Shown here: one piece after another, positions 56,742 through 64,000 of the stretch
Numbering within the stretch: the first letter of the stretch is position 1
How the letters are laid out: every line of letters begins with the position of its first letter
Source of the DNA: Dendrocalamus latiflorus
Lineage: Eukaryota > Streptophyta > Magnoliopsida > Poales > Poaceae
Length of the DNA stretch: 64,000 nucleotides
Direction of reading: 5' to 3'
NCBI GenBank assembly: GCA_017311315.1
Contig: CM029622.1
Span: 16,441,100-16,505,099 of the forward strand
Notes under the pieces: generated by a model
Seen by the model: the letters and a program-made list of their open reading frames with translations, nothing else
Told to the model about the DNA's origin: nothing
The model's database searches: none
Program-made: the position numbers and the translations under genes

Positions 56742-56879
56742 GAGGAGTGCTTTTACAGTTATACCCTTACATCTGGTTATCCCCTCTGGGGGCAGTTATG
56801 TCATTACACATGGCCTATTCTGGGCCTCATAATCTCCTACCAGGCCTGCTGGGTTTAGGTGGGGGCCACCCCTACGACA
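56557..56879 (-). repeat. 5' LTR of the Tat-type element, 323 bp
   Basis: It is the long form of the LTR. Its (TA)n run spans 56648-56736 (89 bases), 74 bases more than in the 3' LTR, which accounts for the full length difference. The run lies where an LTR TATA box would be expected. Confidence 0.93.
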
Positions 56880-56884
56880 GTTAG

Positions 56885-58032
56885 TATTACAAAAATAGTA
56901 AATAATATATGGAATCACTCATCCTCACCCTCTCTTTATCAACCGAAGTTCTTATGCCTCCTTGGATTGCGAAGACACACGTACATTGGGGACGTCAAAC
57001 AATCAAAGGTGATAGATCAAGCGAATTCAAAGTCCAAGTATTGTATGAAACAATGGCTTATATGTGGAGCTTGGAGGGATATATGTAGTAAGGAGTAATA
57101 GATATGTAACTCAGTTAATGCAAAATCAAATAATAATTCAAAAGTTAACAGTGTCCTAAGTTGCTGTCACTGGATGGGATAAGGCTAGCAAAAAAGGACG
57201 TGTCACAAAGCAGATAAAAGCATCATGCAATAACTGAGTATATGCACCAAATAGATATGACAGAGTACACAAAAAAAATGTGCCGAGAAACTATACGGAA
57301 ATCTGAATTATTCTCCAAAAAAATCACCTGAGAGCACTTTTCCTTCTTTTTTTTTTGTTTCTCTTTTTTCTGAATTTTTTCACTGTTTTTTTTAATCAGT
57401 TCTCTTTCTCTCTTTTTTTTTTGGTGCTCTCGGTTGGATACGTGAACAAGAGGGAGACAATATAGCCTTGGAACTTTGGTGCAGCAAAAGCCTTTCCCTT
57501 TGCTATTCTCACGAGAGTTGAGCACGCAATCAACAGGAACAAAGAAAGGACTATGCGACAGCAAGTTTGTGAGGTTTGGCCCACAAAACAGGAAAAACTT
57601 GCACAGCTGTAACACGGCGTGGGGAGGCACACAGGTGGACTAGGTGCAGGTCGGCGGGCCCGCAGGGAGAATGTGAGCGTGCAGCGAAAGGAAAGTCACA
57701 GAAAATCCAGATGTATGGCGCCAGGTGGTCGCACGACACGATAGGTGGTGGGCCTGCCTGGGATTTGGTGGAAAATGTGCGTAACGCCAGGCGTAGGATT
57801 AGATGTTTTTTTTAGGGTTTCTGCATTATTGGTGGCGGCGTGGATGGAAAGGTGGGTTTCGGTGGGTCAAAAAATTAATGAGGCTGCTGTAGTAGAAATT
57901 TTGGTGGCGAAAAGAAATTGCGGCGGAACTTCGTGAACGGAAATTTTGGTTTTTTCTACTTTTATAGATGCAATATGACAGCAACTAAAAACAATCTAAT
58001 ATATAGATTACAATTTGATAATGCAAAACTAA
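56885..58032. other. Interior of the older Gypsy relic, right part
   Basis: This stretch has no recognisable protein. 57340-57430 is a T-rich tract with GAAAAA and CTTTTTT runs. 57540-57800 is GC-rich and 57960-58032 AT-rich. By position it would be 5' internal DNA of the relic between its gag (42240-42790) and its right LTR (58573). Confidence 0.4.
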
Positions 58033-58431
58033 GAGCAACTCCAGCAGTAGCCCTCAAAACAGGGCCCCTACTTTTTATTTTAGGGCTCTCCCTATTTTTG
58101 AGGGCTCTGTTTTTTGGGCTACACTCCAGCAGGAACACTTAAAACAGGACCCTCGAATTCATTCTTAGAGGGGATGACACATAGGACCCACCCTTATCCT
58201 CATCCTACTTTTGAGGGTCGAGAGGCAAAAAACTCACTCCAGCAGGGCCCCTACTTGAGCCTCGAAAGTAGGTCTCCCTCCAGACCCCCCAGGAAAGAGG
58301 GCTCGAGGGGGAGATTTGAGGGCCCCCTACTTTTGAGGGCTCAAGTAGGGGCCCTGCTGGAGTGAGTTTTTTGCCCCTCGGCCCTCAAAAGTATGATGAG
58401 GGCTCAAGTAGGGGCCCTGCTGGAGTTGCTC
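58033..58431. mobile_element. Tourist-like MITE, second member
   Basis: The ends are GAGCAACTCCAGCAG and its exact complement CTGCTGGAGTTGCTC, flanked by TAA on both sides (58030-58032 and 58432-58434). The length is 399 bp. The interior has the same CCCTCAAA and TTTGAGGG words as the element at 6483-6883, with fewer mismatches between its arms. Confidence 0.87.
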
Positions 58432-58560
58432 TAAGAACACATCTAGGCACAATGATCTAGGTATATGATGGTATTTTTGTGAGGCAATTATCTGATTTAT
58501 AGGACTGAAAATAAATATGATACTAGCTAAGGGTAAATAATCCTACCGTGTCAACCCAGC

Positions 58561-58572
58561 GCTCTGATACTA
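58561..58572 (-). promoter_or_regulatory. Primer-binding site of the older Gypsy relic
   Basis: The complement reads TAGTATCAGAGC, one base off the common TGGTATCAGAGC site, directly beside the LTR start at 58573. Confidence 0.6.
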
Positions 58573-58921
58573 TGATGATACGAGGTGCCCAATTTTCACG
58601 ACGTAGGATGAAGGATAACTTTGGATCCGTGCAACTTGACGAACCGATGGCGCTAACTAATGTTTCAATACAGCAACCTGCGACAAAAGAATTCGCCCAA
58701 CCACATGTTTCGATCCTCGTCTACTCGATCACGTAAAAGTAGACGTGACGTTCTTCTTGCAAAACATGAGAAATCACAAGAATAACGGGGTAGAGAACAC
58801 CCAATTCTCCTCCAGATTGTATCTATATGTCAAACCCTAGGAAGAATAAACGTATAGCTCTTTTTAAAAATAATAGGTTGATTCATGATTGTCTTTTTAC
58901 AAGGAGGGTGCTGTTATTTAA
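58573..58921 (-). repeat. Probable LTR of the older Gypsy relic, right copy
   Basis: It matches 41878-42222 along its length. The adjacent primer-binding site marks it as the 5' LTR of a minus-strand element. Neither end shows a clean CA on the + strand right side, so the right boundary may be trimmed. Confidence 0.6.
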
Positions 58922-60789
58922 GAGCTTCCCGTGCTTGAGATTCCCACACAAAAAAGCGTAGTGGTACATCAATTTTTTTTGGAAAAGTGCCCTGTGGAAA
59001 AAGGAGAGAGACGGGATCATCATTGACTGCTGATGACTGTAATCATCTGTCATAACATCGACTGCTGATTGCTGATGACTCTAATCATCTGTCATAATCT
59101 CACATTTACTATTGTCAGAGCATGGTCACGTGTCTGGCGTAAGACTGACAGAAACTTGCTGATAGCTCAAATCCTAGATTTTTATGAGGCGTAGTTGTAC
59201 AACAATTATTTTGGAAAAGTGCCCTGTGGAAAAGGAGAGATACGGCATAGATACGAGCCTATTTATTTGGTTGCGGGTTATAGTTTTTAGCAGCTAAATT
59301 ATTAATTTAGTAAATAATAATTATTAGGAGAAGCTAAAAGTTAAAAACGCTGAGCCTACTATTAGATCATAGCACATGCATATGTGTATATATGATGTGA
59401 GTGGCTATATGTAGGTTGTGTGTATTTGGTTTGTATCTAAAAAAAAGCTCCATGTAAGTCAACGGACCTATGGAACTTATATAAGCTGAAGCGTTAATTA
59501 AATTGGTTTATCTGGAGAAGCTAAGCTTGTGCTTGGCTAAGCATATCCTGTGTCCCAAACGAAACGATGTGGCATACTATTTGACGTGTCTCCGTCAGAA
59601 AGAAACGAAATGATCTGGCATACTATTTGGCGTGTCTCCATGAGAAAGACCAACTTGCTAGCGATGAATTTTGAAGACTAGTAAAGTTATGAGCAAATCC
59701 ATTAAAAATTATCGGAAGTGTTATAAGTGTTATGTAACATTCGCATGATTTTTAGGAGAAAATCAGCCTGATTTCTCATCATTGGATGGGCGTAAAGATT
59801 CGTACGCCACCACCTCCACCTTATCTGGCAATCCCTTCTTCCTCTTCGCCGACGAGCCCGATGGGAGAATCCCACCCCTCGCACCTAGGGTTCACCGTTC
59901 TCTCCAAGCATAGAGAGACCGAGGGGCGGTGGCCCAACAGTGACCAGCGGTGGGGGCGATGGGTGGGGTAGGAGGGTGGTGGACGGTGCTGCAGGGTGAC
60001 GATGGCGGAAGGTGCTAACTATTAGGTTAGGCGGGAGCGACACGGCAGGAAGGGGTAGGGGGTGGAGCGGCGAGGTGGGGGCCCACCGGCGGTGTGTGGT
60101 GGAGGGGCGGTGGGATGCGCATGGAGCTACTCCAGTGATGAGGAGGTGGTGACGCCGGTGACGAGGAGGGGATGGCTCAGAGGGCGACGAGGAGGGGTAG
60201 CACAAAGGGGTGGCGGGGTTGGGGGTAGGAGGCGAGCGATGTGGGGTGGGAGGCGGCGGGGATAGGTTTAGGGTTAGGTTTAAATAGGATTTGGGTGGGT
60301 GGATCTGGGATGTTGGATGTACATCCGACGGTCCAAAAATCTGACTAATTTTGGCTCCAAACACAGTCGAATGTTGTATAAGTAGACCCAAAAATTATTC
60401 AGAAAATCTAAAGAATGGTATACCATTCGGACACCACACGACTGTATAGATCAAAACCGTTCGATCCGAAGTTAGGCGCACAAATCTTAGAACCCTGCTC
60501 CCACGCCCGATGCATTCATTTTTCCCCACACCACTCCATTCCCATTCCATTCACCTTGCGTTCTCCTCACCACTCTACTACACTCCACATAAACCTCTGA
60601 GCTAGGGTTCCGGCTACCCATGCCGCGCAATTCTTCCACATCATCGCAACGCGTCCTCCTTCTCAGTCACGCATGCAGAGTACGAGTGCGTCGGGAGCAC
60701 TAACTCACCGACATGCTCCTCCCTGGTAACCGAATCTACGTGGATGGGGACACGCTCCCGTCCGGCGACAACATCTAGTGCACACAGCC

Positions 60790-62660
60790 CCCTCATCGGT
60801 ACGTTCTTACATGGTCGTAAACCGCAGCGATCGGAGGCTATACATGGTCGGATCTACAGTGTATGTGTGTGGTCGAACCTATAGCAGTTTGTGTGTGGTC
60901 AGAGCTACAGTGTTGGTCGATGGTAGGAGTCAAAGGCTTCGACGGTTACATACAAGTTTCATGGTATTTCATGTTTAACTTTCATTGCATTTCATGAGGT
61001 TTCATCAAGTTTCACAGGGATTTATTGACTGATTTGGCTAGGTTTCATGTATGTGTTTCATGACTAGTTTCATGTTGTTTCATAGAGTTTCATGACTAGG
61101 TTCATGTTTTAAGTTTCATAGTGTTTCACGTGGTTTCATCAAGTTTCAAGGAGGTTTGTTACCTGATTGGGCTAGATTTCATGTTTAAGTTTCATTGTGT
61201 TTCACGGGGTTTCATACAGTTTCATGGGGGTTTATTGACTAAATTTGAATTTAGAAATTTGAACAGGCTCAATTGGAGCTAAGATAAAGAGATACGGACT
61301 TCTGGAAGTGTTTATGTCGTGGTCATAAACGGTAGTGGTCGGAGCTACAATGGTTACGAGTGATCGAAGCTACAACGTTTTGTGCATGGTTGGAGCTAGA
61401 GTGGTTGTGTGTAATCTGAGTCAAAGGCTCTGGTGGTCAAAACACCGAGAGTGATCGGGATGGCAATGAACGACAGTGGTCAAAGAAGACTATGTTTCAT
61501 CAAGTTTTAAGAGGGGGTTTATTGCCTGACTTGGCTACATTTCACGTACAAGTTTCATGTCCAGTTTCATGGTGTATCGTAGAGTTTCATCTTTAAGTTT
61601 CATTGTGTTTCACAAGGTTTCATACAGTTTCATAGGGGTTTATTGAATAAATTTGAATTTAGATATTTGAACGGATTCAATCGGAGCTAGGATGAAGAAA
61701 TACGAGCTTCTAGAAGTGTTTCTGCTGTGGTCGTAAACCGCTGTGGTCGGAGGCTATGCGTGGTCAAAAATCTATGTATGGTTGAAAGCACATGTGGTCA
61801 GAATTACAGCATTTTGTGAGTGGTCGAAGCTAAAGTATTTTGAGCGATCAACGCTATATTTTTTTCGTGTGTGGTCGGAGCTACAATGTTTTTGTGAGTG
61901 GTCAACCCTACAGTATTTAGAGTGGTTGGAGCTATAGTGTTTTTTGAGTGGTCGGAGCTACAGTATTTTACGGGTGGTCGGAGTCAAAGGCTTTGATGGT
62001 TGGAACATCGAGAGTGGCCGGGACGGCAATGAACGACAGTGATAGAAGAAGACAAGGTTTCATCAAGTTTTAAGAGGGCTTTATTGCTTGATTTGCTACG
62101 TTCCACATACAAGTTTGGAGTTTCATATTTAAGTTTCATTGTGTTTCACAAGGTTTCATACAGTTTCATGGGGGTTTTATTGGCTAAATTTGAATTTAGA
62201 AATTTGAATTTGTTCAATCGAAGCTAGTTTGAAGAGACGAAGAAGAAATACGGGATTGTGGAAGTGTTTCTGCCGTGGTCATAAACCGCGGTGGTCGGAG
62301 GCTATGCGTGGTCAAAAATCTCTGTGTGGTCGAAAGCACATGTGGTCATAGCTACAGTGTTTCATGCGTGGTCGAAGATACAGTCTTTTGTGAGTGGTCG
62401 GCGCTAAAGTATTTTGTGTGGTCGGTGGTACAGTGTTTTTGTGAGTGGTCGGCGCTATAGTATTTTGAGTGGTCGGAGCTGCAGTGTTTTTGTGAGTGGT
62501 CGGAACTACAGTGTTTTGTAAGTGGTCGGAGTCAAAGGCTTTGGTGGTCAGAACACCCAAAGTGGTCGAGACAGCAATGAAGGTAGTGGTCGGAGGCTAT
62601 ACACGATCGAAAATCTATGTGTGGTCGAAAGCAAATGTGGTGGGAGCTATAGCGTTTTGT
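60790..62660. repeat. Upstream minisatellite of SCPL copy C
   Basis: It has the same two module types as 2640-4760. The AAATTTGAATTT anchor occurs at about 61241, 61649 and 62185, three times against four upstream of copy A, so the array has changed in copy number since the duplication. Confidence 0.78.
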
Positions 62661-63264
62661 AAGTAGTCGGAGCTACAGTGACAGAATCTCAAATAAAATG
62701 AAGTCAAGCATTTCATCAAATAGGTTGCATGCAAAGCAGACTTTGTTTGGGGATGGGGTAGCAAGAAGAGCATGAATCTTGTCTAAGACATAGTGGTTTA
62801 ACAAGCTTGGAGATTGATGTCAACTTTTCAAACTCTATAACGTTTCAGGTTTGGGAGACTTGAAGCCGGTGTCACTCGTGAGTTCGGCAAAATGGGGTTC
62901 TGGGCTGGTCGGATGAGAATAGCGTAGCTTGTGAGCTCTACGGCGTGGCGTCGCTCGCACTCCATGCGTGCGACGAAGGAGGAAGGACAACACGCACGAG
63001 CGACGCAAGAGGAAGGATGGTGCCAAGGTTTTGCAGCGTCGCATGTGCGACGGAGGAAGGAAGGGTGGGGATGACAAAGAACTATGGCTGAACAGGAAGG
63101 GCGGAGAGTAAGAGACGATGGACGGTTGGATGCTATACCATTCAATTATGCCCGAACGGTATAGGGTACTGTAGTCGCTCTCAAAATTATTTGCTTCGGC
63201 GCTTGTGTTAGGTCATACCTGAGCGTATCTGTGGGCTAACGAGCAGGATGGCGAGGCGCACGTC

Positions 63265-63271
63265 TATTTAA
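63265..63271 (+). promoter_or_regulatory. TATA box of SCPL copy C
   Basis: TATTTAA lies 59 bases before the ATG at 63330, in the same context (GCACGTC before it) as the box of copy A. Confidence 0.7.
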
Positions 63272-63329
63272 GGTGTTGCTGTCCACGGTGTTACTCGCAC
63301 TAGCAGCAAGCCACTACTGCATCCTCGCA

Positions 63330-64000
63330 ATGGACAGGTACTCCTATCCGCTTGCTCTGCTCTCCCTCCTCTGCCTCTCTCTGCTCCGCGCCAGTTCCGC
63401 CGCTCCGGTCACCTCGGGCACCCCCGACGGCACGGAGCTGTGGGGATACGTCGAAGTCCGACCAAGTATTTCTCTTCCCAAGCATTGTCATTGCTCATGT
63501 TGGCCATATATCTTTTTTTCACGCGTTTAACTACAGAGGCTCACCTGTTCTGGTGGTACTACAAGAGCCCGCAGAGGCCGTCGTCGCCGACGAAGCCATG
63601 GCCGACCGTCCTCTGGCTAGAGGGCGGCCCGGTAGTGTCGTCTCTCCTCCTCCCTCTCACAGCTTCTTCTTCTCTGCATCCACAATAACTCATGCAATCG
63701 TCATCACCATCTTCTCGATCAGGGATTGTCGGGCGTCGGGTTCGGCAACTTCGTGGAGGTCGGGCCGCTCGACGTCAACCTGAAGCCGCGCAACTCGACG
63801 TGGCTGCAGAAGGCTGACCTCATCTTTGTGGTCCGTCAGACACAAAGAATTCTTCTTCCTCTTAATTCCTTCTCCCTGTTTCTTCTTCCTGGCCTTCTAT
63901 GTGTATGTCAGCTGATTTGCGATGTTAATGGCGGCAGGACAACCCGGTGGGTGTCGGGTACAGCTACGCGGAGGACCCGAGCGTGCTGGTGACGACCGAC
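63330..64000 (+). CDS. Serine carboxypeptidase-like protein, SCPL51 type (copy C), 5' part
   Basis: The first four exons are present: 63330-63465, 63537-63631, 63723-63830 and 63938 to beyond the window. Exons 1 to 3 have exactly the lengths of those in copy A (136, 95 and 108). The translation is nearly the same: signal peptide MDRYSYPLALLSLLCLSLL, WWYYKSPQRPSSPTKPWP, GGPGLSGVGFGNFVEVGP and DNPVGVGYSYAED. Differences from copy A include Ser4 to Tyr, Thr to Ser in the RPS(T/S)PTK segment, and Arg to Thr in VLV(R/T)TD. No lesion is seen in the visible part. The catalytic Ser lies just past the window end, so whether the gene is whole cannot be judged. Confidence 0.88.

Larger units (their letters stand above)
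42798..56879 (-). mobile_element. Young Tat-type Gypsy retrotransposon, 14.1 kb
   Basis: The element is flanked by GTTAG on both sides (42793-42797 and 56880-56884). Both LTRs start TGTTGTGGCT and end CTACGACA; by eye they differ only in the length of a (TA)n run, so insertion is recent. Read on the minus strand the order is 5' LTR (56557-56879), primer-binding site, gag, protease, reverse transcriptase, RNase H, integrase, a 52-bp tandem array, an antisense spliced ORF, a 65/66-bp tandem array and 3' LTR (42798-43046). An antisense ORF between pol and the 3' LTR, and no chromodomain at the integrase end, are marks of the Tat lineage. Two frame breaks in gag-pol suggest it cannot move on its own. 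Confidence 0.95.
58922..63329 (+). other. Duplicated upstream region of SCPL copy C
   Basis: It follows 741-5391 in order. It has small insertions and deletions, for example a second CATCGACTGCTGAT block near 59050. No gene is supported in it. It holds the minisatellite at 60790-62660 and the TATA box at 63265. Confidence 0.75.

Noticed and set aside
55627..56743. Frames with long Tyr-Ile runs at the N-terminus of gag and on the opposite strand
   Set aside because: The Tyr-Ile runs translate the (TA)n microsatellite of the LTR. The true gag start is MAPKK at 56502, inside the leader.
41878..58921. Reading the 41.9 and 58.6 kb repeats as a segmental duplication of host DNA
   Set aside because: A primer-binding site beside the right copy and a gag relic beside the left copy make an LTR pair the better explanation, though the ends are not clean.

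Overview
The window is nuclear DNA from a grass (Poaceae). It has multi-exon genes with GT-AG and GC-AG introns and dense nests of Copia, Gypsy, LINE, MULE, hAT and MITE elements of the types that fill cereal genomes. The genus cannot be told from the sequence alone. The biology is a small tandem cluster of serine carboxypeptidase-like genes (SCPL51 type) that transposable elements have inflated and partly destroyed.

Layout. 1-740 is GC-rich DNA of unknown origin. 741-5391 is the upstream region of SCPL copy A and includes a 2.1-kb minisatellite. Copy A (5392-19697, + strand, 13 exons) reads through cleanly to a 459-residue protein with an intact Ser/Asp/His triad. Its intron 7 is swollen to 8.1 kb by a MULE-type relic, an hAT element and a LINE fragment. 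Its intron 10 holds a Copia element whose interior is inverted but which still has a 5-bp target-site duplication. 19.7-28.2 kb is a Copia LTR split by an hAT element, a gag relic, and the long LTR of a minus-strand Gypsy element. That LTR ends inside exon 9 of a second SCPL copy (B, 28218-28944), a clear pseudogene. A lone last-exon relic of a further SCPL copy follows at 29460. Two intact-looking 3' exons of eIF2-alpha lie on the minus strand at 30372-30786 without the rest of the gene.

31-42 kb is old nested retrotransposon DNA: the relic of an antisense-ORF Gypsy element, an hAT element, LTRs, and a degenerate 38.7-39.9 kb tandem array. 42798-56879 is one very young 14.1-kb Gypsy element of the Tat type on the minus strand. 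Its LTRs look identical apart from (TA)n length, and it has a GTTAG target duplication. From its 3' end to its 5' end it carries a 41-copy 65/66-bp tandem array, a spliced antisense ORF of 961 codons, a 52-bp tandem array, and pol and gag with two frame breaks. It sits inside an older, small Gypsy relic whose probable LTRs are at 41.9 and 58.6 kb.

58.9-64.0 kb repeats 0.74-6.06 kb almost collinearly: the same upstream minisatellite, TATA box and first four SCPL exons (copy C, cut by the window end). Copies A and C start 57,938 bp apart. The real gene content is therefore carboxypeptidase copies plus an eIF2-alpha fragment; nearly everything else is mobile DNA. I found no operon-like system, CRISPR array or clearly new pathway. 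The most unusual items are the self-inverted Copia insertion and the intron-containing antisense ORF of the Gypsy element, whose intron is also present in a diverged relic 13 kb away.
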